A stretch of DNA of 64,000 bases from an uncultured Chlorobiaceae bacterium (lineage in GTDB: Bacteria; Bacteroidota; Chlorobiia; Chlorobiales; Chlorobiaceae): NCBI GenBank assembly GCA_903882665.1, contig CAIRXW010000014.1, positions 1 through 64,000 of the forward strand, read 5' to 3'. Position 1 is the first letter of the stretch. Each line of letters opens with the position of its first letter. Positions 1-8,169 of this stretch are shown piece by piece. Both the position numbers and the translations under genes were made by a program. Under the pieces are notes generated by a model. The model searched no databases, was not told the origin of the DNA, and was given only the letters and a program-made list of their open reading frames with translations.

Positions 1-1
1 A

Positions 2-1636
2 GCCAAGGTTGAGCTTGGAGAGGAAGGCAAAAAACTTATTACTGAGCTTGATGAAGAGCTCGATCAGAACCAACTGACCGAAACCCAAAAAAGCAAGGCC
101 AGATGGACCAGAATGGAGGCACTGGTCGGCAGTGCCAACCGTACTCGGAATATTGCGAAGGATATTGTCATACACTTCGAAGCCCGGCAAGAGGTTTTTG
201 CCGGCAAAGGGATGATTGTCTGCATGTCCCGACGCATTGCCGCCGAGTTGTATGCAGAAATCATCAATCTCCGTTCTGAATGGCATTCCGATGAAATACA
301 CAAAGGCGCCATCAAGGTAGTGATGACCTCCGCCTCAAGTGATGGCCCATTATTGTCCAAACATCATACCACCAAAGAACAGCGCAAACTACTGGGCGAG
401 CGCATGAAAGATGACGACGATCCCCTGAAACTGGTGATCGTCTGTGATATGTGGCTCACCGGTTTTGACGCCCCTTCGTTGCATACAATCTATATCGACA
501 AGCCGATGAAAGGGCACAACCTGATGCAGGCGATTGCTCGCGTGAACCGGGTCTACAAAGACAAGCCCGGTGGGCTGGTGGTAGACTATCTCGGGATTGC
601 TGCTGACCTGAAAGAGGCGCTCTCTTTCTATTCCGATTCTGGAGGTAAAGGCGATCCAACACTTTTGCAGGAACAGGCTGTTACTTTGATGCTTGAAAAG
701 ATCGAAGTGGTATCGGCGATGTACCACGGCTTCCCCTATGAAGAGTATTTCGATGCCGATACCGCAAAAAAGCTCTCGCTCATTCTTGCCGCCGAAGAAC
801 ATATTCTCGGCCTTGACGATGGCCGGAAACGCTATATCAACGAAGTAACCCTCCTTTCACAGAGCTTTGCCATAGCAATTCCGCATGAGCAGGCGATGGG
901 CGTTAAAGATGAGGTCGGCTTTTTTCAGGCAGTCAAGGCGCGTCTCGCCAAATTTGATGGCACCGGTAACGGCTACAGTAATGAAGATATCGAAACCACC
1001 ATTCGCCAGGTAATTGACAAGGCGCTGGTCTCCGAAAAAGTAATAGATGTCTTTGATGCAGCCGGAATCAAAAAACCGGATATCTCCATTCTCTCCGAAG
1101 AGTTTCTTGCTGAACTGAAAGGATTTCAGCACAAAAATATTGCTCTTGAGGTACTGAAAAAACTGCTGAATGACGAACTCAAAGTTCGCGCCAAAAAGAA
1201 CCTCGTTCAGAGCAAGAGCTTGATGGAGATGCTCGAAACTGCTATCAAGAAATACCAAAACAAAATCCTCTCCGCTGCCGAAGTCATGGACGAGCTGATC
1301 AGGATCAGCAAAGAGATTGTTGCTTCAGACGAGGAGGCCGAACACATGGGCCTCAGCGATTTCGAATATGCCTTTTACACCGCAGTCGCCAGCAACAGCA
1401 GTGCCCGGGAACTCATGCAGCAAGACAAACTGCGAGAACTGGCCGTCGTCCTGACCCGGCGCGTCCGCGAAAACGCCTCAATAGACTGGACCATCAAAGA
1501 GAGCGTCAAAGCCAAACTGAAAGTAATCGTAAAACGCACCCTCCGCCAATTCGGCTATCCGCCCGACATGCAGCTTTTAGCTACGGAAACGGTATTAAAG
1601 CAGGCCGAGATGATTGCGGCTGAGCTTATAAGCTAA
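2..1636 (+). CDS. hsdR: Type I restriction endonuclease subunit R (HsdR), 3' part
   Basis: C-terminal part of the motor/nuclease subunit of a type I restriction-modification complex, which translocates DNA by ATP hydrolysis and cuts unmodified DNA. The frame is open from base 2, so the gene is cut by the window edge and the ATG at 113 is internal. Visible are the end of the SF2 helicase (DMWLTGFDAPSLHT, then QAIARVNR of motif VI) and the HsdR C-terminal coupling region (DUF3387-like) to the TAA at 1634-1636. The endonuclease domain and Walker motifs lie outside. HsdS and HsdM are not in the window, so whether the system is complete is unknown. The next gene is a defence-type ATPase, consistent with a defence island. 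Confidence 0.93.
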   Translation, partial: AKVELGEEGKKLITELDEELDQNQLTETQKSKARWTRMEALVGSANRTRNIAKDIVIHFEARQEVFAGKGMIVCMSRRIAAELYAEIINLRSEWHSDEIHKGAIKVVMTSASSDGPLLSKHHTTKEQRKLLGERMKDDDDPLKLVIVCDMWLTGFDAPSLHTIYIDKPMKGHNLMQAIARVNRVYKDKPGGLVVDYLGIAADLKEALSFYSDSGGKGDPTLLQEQAVTLMLEKIEVVSAMYHGFPYEEYFDADTAKKLSLILAAEEHILGLDDGRKRYINEVTLLSQSFAIAIPHEQAMGVKDEVGFFQAVKARLAKFDGTGNGYSNEDIETTIRQVIDKALVSEKVIDVFDAAGIKKPDISILSEEFLAELKGFQHKNIALEVLKKLLNDELKVRAKKNLVQSKSLMEMLETAIKKYQNKILSAAEVMDELIRISKEIVASDEEAEHMGLSDFEYAFYTAVASNSSARELMQQDKLRELAVVLTRRVRENASIDWTIKESVKAKLKVIVKRTLRQFGYPPDMQLLATETVLKQAEMIAAELIS

Positions 1637-1802
1637 CCAAAATAGAAGAAATGAGTTAAGTTATAAGTTGTAATGAATGGCGTTCGCAAGAGTACCCAAA
1701 AAATATTACCAATACACCGATTCATAGAATACCTGATTGAGGAAAAAATATATTTTCAATTTGAGAGATTGATCCAGCACAAAGGAGACCGGAGAAAAAT
1801 AA

Positions 1803-3032
1803 ATGGCTGTTATTGAAGGATTTCGGGTACAGAATTATCGTGCACTGCTTGACGTGACGTTGGGGAAGCTTTCCAACCAACAGGCTGGAGAGCCATTGAC
1901 ACCTTTCACTGTGGTGATTGGCAAGAATGGTGTTGGCAAAAGTACGTTGTTCGATGCGTTTGGATTCGTTGCAGATTGTTTGTCGGCTGATGTGGAAACT
2001 GCCTGCGACATGAAGCAGCGAGGAGGTTTCGACCGACTGCGTTCGATGGGTCAGGATGATGCTATCCGGTTTGAAATTTACTACCGTGAATCGCCAAAAG
2101 AGCGACCTATCACCTATGAACTGGCGATTTCGCTGGATGAGTCGGGTCGCCCCTTTGTTGAGTCGGAGGTACTGAAGCAGCGGCGCAAGCTTCAGAAATA
2201 CGGCCGACCGTTTCCGTTTTTGCGACTTGATCATGGCAAGGGTACTGTTTGGGCTGGTGAAGAGGCGGTTGAGGTTGAAGGGGAGGAGGATCGTGCCCAG
2301 ACACCGGTAGAACTGACCGATATCCGGCAACTTGGTATTGCTACACTCGGGACACTCAAAGAGCATCCTCGGATCAAGCGGTTTCGGGATTTTTTGAAAG
2401 GCTGGTACTTGTCCTATTTTTATCCGGACGCGGCGCGCAGTTTGCCAAGTGCCGGGCCTCAGAGGCATTTGAATATTCATGGCGACAATATCGGTAATGT
2501 TGTGCAGTTCATGGAGCGTGAGCACAAGGCGCGTTTCAAGACTATTCTTCAGCGGATTGCAGCCAAGATTCCCGGGATTGACACGATTGATACGCTGGAG
2601 ACCGCAGACAAGCGGGTGCTGTTGCGTTTCAACGACGGTGCTTTTGGTGACCCGTTTTTTGCCCAGCAGATGTCAGATGGTACGCTGAAAGTATTTGCTT
2701 ATCTACTGTTGCTGGAAGATCCGGATCCACCGCCATTTATCTGCATTGAAGAGCCTGAGAATGGTCTTTATCATAAATTACTGGAGGCATTGGCGCAGGA
2801 GTTTCGTTTGCATGCTACCGGCAAGAAGAACTCGCCCCAGATTTTTGTGACCACGCACCAGCCCTATTTTGTGGATGCACTGGCACCTGAGGAGGTGTGG
2901 TTGCTTGAAAAAGGTACAAATGGCTATTCGGTTATACGACGGGTTTCTGAGCTGGAAGTCGTAAAAAACCTCGTTGATGAAGGGTTGCCTCTCGGTGGCC
3001 TCTGGTACAGCGACTATTTTGAGGCGAGGTAA
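1803..3032 (+). CDS. ABC/SMC-type AAA ATPase, putative defence protein
   Basis: A 409-residue ATPase of the AAA_15/AAA_21 (RecF/OLD-like) class. It starts with MAVIEGFRVQNYRALLDV, a typical SMC-like N-terminus, followed by Walker A GKNGVGKST near residue 41. Late in the protein are an ABC-signature-like QQMSDGTLK, Walker B with the catalytic Glu (FICIEEPENG) and a switch His (VTTHQPYFV). An ATG preceded by AAAGGAG supports the start. The adjacent downstream gene is TOPRIM-like, so the pair has the ATPase-plus-TOPRIM layout of OLD, Gabija and PARIS anti-phage modules. The defence role is inferred from that layout and from the neighbouring hsdR; the family also has members of unknown role. Confidence 0.85.
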   Translation: MAVIEGFRVQNYRALLDVTLGKLSNQQAGEPLTPFTVVIGKNGVGKSTLFDAFGFVADCLSADVETACDMKQRGGFDRLRSMGQDDAIRFEIYYRESPKERPITYELAISLDESGRPFVESEVLKQRRKLQKYGRPFPFLRLDHGKGTVWAGEEAVEVEGEEDRAQTPVELTDIRQLGIATLGTLKEHPRIKRFRDFLKGWYLSYFYPDAARSLPSAGPQRHLNIHGDNIGNVVQFMEREHKARFKTILQRIAAKIPGIDTIDTLETADKRVLLRFNDGAFGDPFFAQQMSDGTLKVFAYLLLLEDPDPPPFICIEEPENGLYHKLLEALAQEFRLHATGKKNSPQIFVTTHQPYFVDALAPEEVWLLEKGTNGYSVIRRVSELEVVKNLVDEGLPLGGLWYSDYFEAR

Positions 3033-3034
3033 CA

Positions 3035-3685
3035 ATGCACATTGAAATATTGGTTGAAGATAGCTCTGGTGCGACGCTTCTTGAGGTGTTGTTGCCGCTA
3101 TTGTTGGGGCCGTAAGGTTATCCAAATACCTGGCGTGTACATGCCTATAAAGGTATTGGCAAAATTCCGCAGGGAATTGGGAAAAAGGCTGATCCGGCCA
3201 AACGGATTTTGCTTGATCAGTTGCCCAAACTCTTGCATGGGTATGGCAAAACACCCGGAATTGATGCTGTTGTGATCGTGCTTGATACGGACAAACGTGA
3301 TTGCGTAGCATTCCTGGCTGAGTTGAAAGCTGTTCTTGACGATAAAACGGTGGTGCCTGATACCATGTTCAGACTTGCCATTGAGGAAATTGAGGCATGG
3401 TATTTTGGCGACAGGGATGCATTGTTAGCCGCTTATCCGCGAGTCAGGCAGGATGTGTTGAGACAGTATGTTCAGGATAGCACCTGTGATACGTGGGAGT
3501 TGCTTGCTGATGCGGTGTATCCTGGCGGTTCATCGGCCATCAAAAAAGCAGGTTGGCCTTTACCGGGGCAAGTAAAGCATGAATGGGCAAAAAAAATTGC
3601 GCCGTTTATGGATCCTGGCCGGAATGTCTCTCCCAGTTTTCGCAAGTTTCGGGATGGGTTGCGCCAGCTCTGTACGGAGGGTTAA
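3035..3685 (+). pseudogene. DUF4276 TOPRIM-like protein interrupted by an in-frame TAA
   Basis: The ATG at 3035 lies 2 bp after the ATPase stop and gives MHIEILVEDSSGATLLEVLL, then TAA at 3113-3115. The same frame continues open from GGT at 3116 (GYPNTWRVHAYKGIGKIP) to the stop at 3683-3685. Without the stop the product would be about 216 residues and looks like the DUF4276 family. A TOPRIM-like Glu (VED) lies before the stop and the DxD (VIVLDTDKRD) after it, so truncation separates the metal ligands. No length change is needed to restore the frame, so a point nonsense mutation, a sequencing error or readthrough are all possible. A downstream restart around 3209 would lack the Glu. Confidence 0.85.
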
Positions 3686-3782
3686 GTGGCAAAACCTCAT
3701 GATTGCGCCATTCTTGTACGTCATGGATTCCTGAAGGTGCGTCAGCGAGGGAGTTTCATTCAAGATTTTCAAGGAGAAAATC

Positions 3783-4157
3783 ATGGTTAACAATGCGGTT
3801 ATCTGGTTTGAAATTATGGTGCAGGATATGGTGCGTGCCAAGGCATTTTATGAATCGGTGTTTCAGGTCAAGCTTGAGCGACTGAACTCATCTGATTTTG
3901 AAATGTGGAGTTTTCCCGTGGCGATGGACAGGCCAGGAGTCGGTGGCGCCCTGGTTAAAATGGATGGAGTGGCTTGTGGGGGAAATAGCGGTGCGAGGGT
4001 TTATTTCTCCTGCGCGGACTGTGCGGTCGAAGCGGCTTCCGTTTCCAAATATGGCGGAACGGTTTATCGTGAAAAAATGTCTATCGGCGAGTATGGCTTT
4101 ATTGCCCTGGCACTGGATACCGAGGGAAACATGATCGGCCTGCATTCCATGGTGTGA
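3783..4157 (+). CDS. VOC family (glyoxalase/bleomycin resistance-like) protein
   Basis: A 124-residue single-domain vicinal oxygen chelate protein, of the size usual for small glyoxalase-like members. The beta-alpha-beta-beta-beta pattern is visible: VIWFEIMVQDMVRAKAFYES at the N-terminus, GGALV in the middle, and ALALDTEGNMIGLHS at the end, where the Glu/His positions of a metal site would lie. AAGGAG precedes the ATG at 3783. Substrate is unknown; VOC proteins range from isomerases and dioxygenases to drug-binding proteins. A decayed copy of its 3' end lies about 1.4 kb downstream (5449-5526). Confidence 0.85.
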   Translation: MVNNAVIWFEIMVQDMVRAKAFYESVFQVKLERLNSSDFEMWSFPVAMDRPGVGGALVKMDGVACGGNSGARVYFSCADCAVEAASVSKYGGTVYREKMSIGEYGFIALALDTEGNMIGLHSMV

Positions 4158-4619
4158 GTTGATATCGCTTTTATAACGTTTATCAGCGGAGTGAACCATT
4201 TCCATTCCCGTGAGAGGTCTTGCCGGCTCTGCATTACGTTATTTCAGAAAGCATCCTGTACAGTACCGGATTGGCAGAAAGTGGCTGACCGGATGCTCGG
4301 CTGGCTCACAGAACGTGGTTTGTAATTGAAGGCAAAATCTCTCAGGATGATTTCTTCTCATTTACTGCCAGCCCTTGGATCCGGCTCACCCTCTTTTCCG
4401 GCGGTTACTCTATCTGCAGTAATGCGTTCCAGGATACTTTTTTTGCCTTTGCCCAAGAATTCTTTAAATTTCCGACAATAGAGTCTCCTTATTACTTCGT
4501 TGTTGTCTCTCTCAGACGACCCGTTGTCCCAACTGTTCTTCAGAGACAGGAGAATAATTGGAAAGAGAACTTGCTGTTTCAAAAAAGGTTAGCCCTAAAA
4601 CCCTAAAATCAATTAAAAA
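4158..4619. other. Gap with possible gene debris, no intact gene
   Basis: About 460 bp without a convincing gene. Between roughly 4191 and 4325 one plus-strand frame ends in WQKVADRMLGWLTERGL and a stop, which looks like the C-terminus of an enzyme but has no upstream body. On the minus strand at 4358-4582 a 74-codon frame contains NSWDNGSSERDNNEVIRR, faintly like the C-terminal SWxxGSxExxNxxIRR stretch of IS30-type transposases. Neither is strong. The region reads as degraded accessory DNA. Confidence 0.4.
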
Positions 4620-5156
4620 ATGAACATTAAAAAAATCATTGCAGGTCTTGTGGCAGCTTTTGTTATGAGTGGAGCTTTAGGTAGTGTCTCTTTTGCGGAA
4701 ACTGCCTCCAAAGCATCACCAGTGACTACAGCCTCCTCAAAAACAACAGAAAAAAAGGATGACGCCAAGAAGAAGACAGAGAAAAAGAAAGCTGACACCA
4801 AAACTGCTACAGCCGCCGTTTCTGGTGCTGCCGAAGAGAAAAAAACAGCAACTTCGCCGAAAGTCGTGAAGACAGTGCCAAAAACGGCTGAAACGAAAAA
4901 ACCCGCTGTTGTCGCAGTAAAGGGAAAAACTGGAGCAATAGCGACAACAACAACTTCAGCGGCAGCCGGAGTTCCAGCTAAAACAGGAACGGTAAAAAAT
5001 GTTTCAACAGGCCCTTATCGCGGTAATACAGCAGAACACATCTTCCATAAGTCGACTTGCCGATTCTATAATAGCAAAAATAATACGGCGACTTTCAAAA
5101 CCCGTGAAGAAGCGATCAAGGCTGGATATAGACCATGCAAAATCTGTAAACCGTAA
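4620..5156 (+). CDS. Secreted Lys/Ala/Thr-rich protein with Cys-rich C-terminal motif
   Basis: A 178-residue exported protein. Residues 1-27 form a signal peptide (MNIKKIIAGLVAAFVMSGAL, cleavage near SFA-ET). Residues 28-135 are low-complexity Lys, Ala and Thr, probably disordered. The last 45 residues form a small folded module with HKSTCRFYNS, then FKTREEAIKAGYRPCKICKP. This matches the Ada-like zinc-binding tail (C...C-x2-C with a preceding His) found at the end of secreted nucleases and cell-wall proteins. The spacing suggests a three-Cys, one-His zinc site. The function is unknown; a basic linker plus zinc module could bind nucleic acid or the cell wall. No clear ribosome binding site precedes the ATG. 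Confidence 0.75.
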   Translation: MNIKKIIAGLVAAFVMSGALGSVSFAETASKASPVTTASSKTTEKKDDAKKKTEKKKADTKTATAAVSGAAEEKKTATSPKVVKTVPKTAETKKPAVVAVKGKTGAIATTTTSAAAGVPAKTGTVKNVSTGPYRGNTAEHIFHKSTCRFYNSKNNTATFKTREEAIKAGYRPCKICKP

Positions 5157-5763
5157 GCGTTTTTTTTCTTGACTCTTTACTGATCGCCATTTCAGGATGT
5201 TTTCTGGCTGAAGTGGCAGGGAGTGTTTTTTTGTATACAGATGTTTCCCCGTTAGCCCGGTTACGTTTTTCTCGCAGTCGGAAAGTTCGGTGAGAAGAAC
5301 GTCAAGCCGGGTTGATGCTGGACTTATTCTCTATCGCTCATCCATTGTTTGCTGCAATACCTGTTTTTTATTGTACGCAGCGCCCATTTGCCATCGAACA
5401 TAGCTTCTTCTTCAATCTTGTTCTGATTGATAACTCATGCCTCCTGAACTATCGGCGAGTATGGCTTTTGCCCTGGCACTGGATACCGGGGGGAACATGA
5501 TCGGCCTGCATTCCATGGCGTGAGTTGCTTTATGGCAGCATATGGTGAGTGGCGTCGTAAGGATGACTATTCTGGGAAAAAATACGTCTATCTTTTTGTA
5601 ATGGTAAATATTATGTAAATTTATCATATTACTATAGTCGATGTTTTTCCACCGTATGGCGGTTGGGGATAGTTACCGTTGAAGGTTGAGACAAGTGGGC
5701 ATCGGATTATGCTCAAGCGGATTTGCCGGGCTTTAGAAAACTGAGAGGCACACTGGAGAGATA
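5157..5763. other. 600-bp gap with VOC gene remnant
   Basis: Apart from the VOC 3' remnant at 5449-5526 nothing coding was recognised. Short frames such as 5312-5500 (+) run into the remnant and are not supported. The last 130 bp are AT-rich (around 5590-5640) and probably hold the promoter of the gene at 5764. Confidence 0.5.
5449..5526 (+). pseudogene. Remnant of VOC gene 3' end
   Basis: About 78 bp nearly identical to the 3' end of the VOC gene (4081-4160), from CTATCGGCGAG to the GTGAGTT after the stop. The copy lacks two bases where the intact gene has GGCTTTATTGCC and carries a few substitutions, so it is frameshifted. No upstream VOC sequence remains. It indicates an old tandem duplication or recombination between related copies, followed by decay. 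Confidence 0.85.
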
Positions 5764-6642
5764 ATGGAAGAAATCGTAAAAACAATACAGGGAACACCTA
5801 TCCCCAATTTATTGATTATTTCAGGGATTGTTTTTATTCTTTTGTCGATTACCGGTGGAATCAGTGGGAAGATCAATATTACCCCACAAAAACAGAAGGT
5901 GGCAAGCCTTTTCGGGACTGGTTTTTTGATCATTGGCCTGTTGTTGATTTTTATACCCGTAAATGGCGGAATTGATCATCCAAAGCCGCCATCGACTCCT
6001 GTGCCTGTTCCCCAGCCCCCCAATCCGAAGTCATGGGAAAGCTGGAATAAAGTTGTTGACGAAACGTTTTCCGATAATGCAGCCAACTGGCCAAGTGACA
6101 GTACCGCAACCGATTTTTTGAGCGGAAAGGCAGGCGTTATTGACGGAAAATACAGGCTTGACTATACATTCAATAACAGTACAGGTGCCTACTGGTCAAA
6201 GATGGCTCCATACATGCCAATCAGTGATTTCTATTTTGCTGCGGATTTTAATGTTGTTGCGCCAAGAAGTAATGCTGAGAAAGGAGCCGGTACAGGTCTT
6301 TATTTCAGATGGAGTGGAACCAAAGGGTATGTTTTTATTCTATCTGCTAATGCGAAATATGCCTTATTCTCCCTTGAAAACGGAGTCTGGAAAGAAATAA
6401 TCGGATGGACTGTTATTCCCGGTCTGAACGTATACAAGAGAAATCGTATAGCGGTTCTTGCCGATGGCCCCTTGATTACTTTATACATAAACGACAAAAA
6501 GTGTGCCGCAATTGAAGACCATGCAAATATTACTGGAAATTACGGACTTCTTGTTGAGGGGTGGAGTAAAGACAGTTTTGTTGTAGATTTCGATAATATC
6601 GCGGTCTATGAAAAGCCTGATTCTCTGAAGAGTGGATTATAG
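5764..6642 (+). CDS. Membrane-anchored protein with lectin/LamG-like domain
   Basis: A 292-residue protein of unknown function. Two hydrophobic helices lie at about residues 16-36 and 46-64 (LLIISGIVFILLSITGG and ASLFGTGFLIIGLLLIFI). A Pro-rich linker follows (residues 70-90), then a beta-rich domain of about 190 residues beginning ETFSDNAANWPS. That domain has the layout of concanavalin/LamG-like or DUF1080-like folds (GLYFRWSGTKGYVFILS, ITLYINDKKCAAI, YGLLVEG). The linker and domain probably face outward. GGAG in CTGGAGAGATA precedes the ATG. Carbohydrate binding is an inference from fold resemblance only. Confidence 0.7.
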   Translation: MEEIVKTIQGTPIPNLLIISGIVFILLSITGGISGKINITPQKQKVASLFGTGFLIIGLLLIFIPVNGGIDHPKPPSTPVPVPQPPNPKSWESWNKVVDETFSDNAANWPSDSTATDFLSGKAGVIDGKYRLDYTFNNSTGAYWSKMAPYMPISDFYFAADFNVVAPRSNAEKGAGTGLYFRWSGTKGYVFILSANAKYALFSLENGVWKEIIGWTVIPGLNVYKRNRIAVLADGPLITLYINDKKCAAIEDHANITGNYGLLVEGWSKDSFVVDFDNIAVYEKPDSLKSGL

Positions 6643-6967
6643 GTGAATATCTCGCAGTCAGCGCGTTGCCGGTCATGAAGTTGTTTCCTTCAATCTGTTG
6701 CATGACCGGATCGTCCGGGTTACCCCAAAGAGCAGGGCAATTGCCAATCTCGGTACAAAAAAAATACAAAAAACTCCTCTGAAAGGTAGGTACACTCTGC
6801 TTTTTCTTCGCTGTTACCGTGTTGTTCCTTCACTCCCGTTTTCCACGTTATTGCCTCATGGAGAGTTTCTTCCTGTATGTGTATATTCATCCAGATAAAG
6901 GGGTTAGCGTCCAGTCTGCTTTTTGCCTCCCCATTTGGTTGAATAACACTTTTACAGGGTGACTTTT
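6643..6967. other. 325-bp gap; inverted repeat, no gene
   Basis: A perfect 9-bp inverted repeat (CCGGTCATG at 6669-6677 and CATGACCGG at 6701-6709) lies just after the preceding gene. It is not followed by a T-run, so it is not an obvious terminator. The rest is unassigned and should contain the promoter of the nuclease gene. Confidence 0.4.
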
Positions 6968-7786
6968 ATGAAGGTGCTCAGGATTACTACGTCTCTTAGG
7001 AGTCGGATCACTTTTTTTGCGCTTGTTGTGCTGCTGGTGGCGGCGGGAAACGCAAAGACGTTATGCGCGGCCATCACAGAGTGGCCATCGCAATATTTGA
7101 GTGGTGTTGCGCCGGATATCAGGAATCTGAAACTGGCGCTAAAAACGCGTGAGTTGGGTTTCGACAACTATGCGGTGATGCATTCGGGTGTGACGATGAG
7201 CCCGTTGTGGGCGGCTGAGCATTTGACGCGCCAGAACCTGTTGAGTGCGCAGGGGCTTGAGAGGCGTAACAGTTTTCATCATGAAGAGCAGCTTCCCGCC
7301 AGTGAGAGGGCTGAGTTGAGGGATTATGCAAAATCAGGGTTTGATCGTGGCCATCTGGCACCAAATGCTGATATGCCGTCGGAAAGGGCCCAGGAGCAAT
7401 GTTTTTCGCTCGCAAACATGATTCCGCAGAATCCGGACAATAACCGTCATGTATGGGCTGCCATAGAATCCTCAGTGAGGGGCATGGTCAAAAGGGGGGG
7501 AGATCTTTATGTGATTTCGGGGCCACTCTATCTTGGCAACACGCTCAGTCGGCTGAATGGCAGGGTTTTTGTACCGACAAATATGTTCAAAATTGTCTAT
7601 GATCCTCGCACAAAGAGGGGGGCGGCCTACTATGTCAGCAACGAGCAGGGAGAGATGTGGCAGGTGCTGAGCATCAGCCAGGTAGAAAAGTTGGCCGGAA
7701 TCAACTTTTTCCCGAATCTTTCACTTGCGGCCAAAGAGTTGAAGCTGGTGTTGCCCGACCCTCTGGAGCATAATGACCGGTATTGA
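6968..7786 (+). CDS. DNA/RNA non-specific endonuclease (NUC1 type), exported
   Basis: A 272-residue sugar-nonspecific nuclease related to the Serratia nuclease, which cuts single- and double-stranded nucleic acid with a Mg-bound His-Asn centre. The family signature DRGHLAPNADM (catalytic His in DRGH) is followed by NMIPQNPDNNRHVWAAIE, which supplies the metal Asn. An N-terminal hydrophobic stretch (ITFFALVVLLVAAGNAK) suggests export. The ATG at 6968 is preferred over the in-frame GTG at 6959 because ACAGGG lies at suitable spacing. Likely roles are nucleic-acid scavenging or clearing; no immunity protein gene is evident. Confidence 0.9.
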   Translation: MKVLRITTSLRSRITFFALVVLLVAAGNAKTLCAAITEWPSQYLSGVAPDIRNLKLALKTRELGFDNYAVMHSGVTMSPLWAAEHLTRQNLLSAQGLERRNSFHHEEQLPASERAELRDYAKSGFDRGHLAPNADMPSERAQEQCFSLANMIPQNPDNNRHVWAAIESSVRGMVKRGGDLYVISGPLYLGNTLSRLNGRVFVPTNMFKIVYDPRTKRGAAYYVSNEQGEMWQVLSISQVEKLAGINFFPNLSLAAKELKLVLPDPLEHNDRY

Positions 7787-7843
7787 TTTTTTACCGTGAA
7801 GCGTATTTCAACCTTGATAATCCGGAACGAAAGCGGAGGCAGT

Positions 7844-8119
7844 ATGAGCAAGGAAAAAAACAGGATATCTCCCTTTTCCAATGAAGCTGATGCGTTGGGT
7901 ATTGGCGGGTTGAGCATTGAGAATCGGTTGGATCGTATTTCGATTTATGGCAGCATCGATATTACGCGGGACCGGGAGGGGCTCGTTCATGCAGAGAGGC
8001 TGAAGTCTCTTTTTGATTCCATTGTGGCGACCATGAAGGGTGGGCATCTCCCGGCGTCCATAAGCATCAAACCGTCTGAGCAGATTTCAAATCCTTTTGC
8101 GGATGAAGGAGGTTTGTGA
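7844..8119 (+). CDS. Small hypothetical protein
   Basis: A 91-residue protein of unknown function, MSKEKNRISPFSNEADALGI at the start. The ATG at 7844 is chosen because GCGGAGG precedes it at good spacing; an upstream GTG at 7796 would add 16 residues. The middle (LDRISIYGSIDITRDREGL, then LFDSIVATMKGG) predicts a beta hairpin and a helix. No signal peptide or membrane segment. It follows the nuclease gene by 57 bp and could be cotranscribed. Confidence 0.6.
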   Translation: MSKEKNRISPFSNEADALGIGGLSIENRLDRISIYGSIDITRDREGLVHAERLKSLFDSIVATMKGGHLPASISIKPSEQISNPFADEGGL

Positions 8120-8169
8120 TGATGAAGTACCGGTCAAAAAGTTTATAGCAGGGATGTTGCAGAGTTTGT

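Noticed and set aside
113-115. ATG at 113 as start of hsdR
   Set aside because: The frame is open back to base 2 and the sequence before it is coding in character; the gene begins outside the window.
1722-2525. 267-codon frame antisense to the AAA ATPase
   Set aside because: Shadow of the ATPase gene, which has Walker A, Walker B and the start region in the correct frame.
6669-6709. 9-bp inverted repeat as terminator of the lectin-like gene
   Set aside because: No T-run follows and the loop is 23 bases; kept only as a note in the gap.
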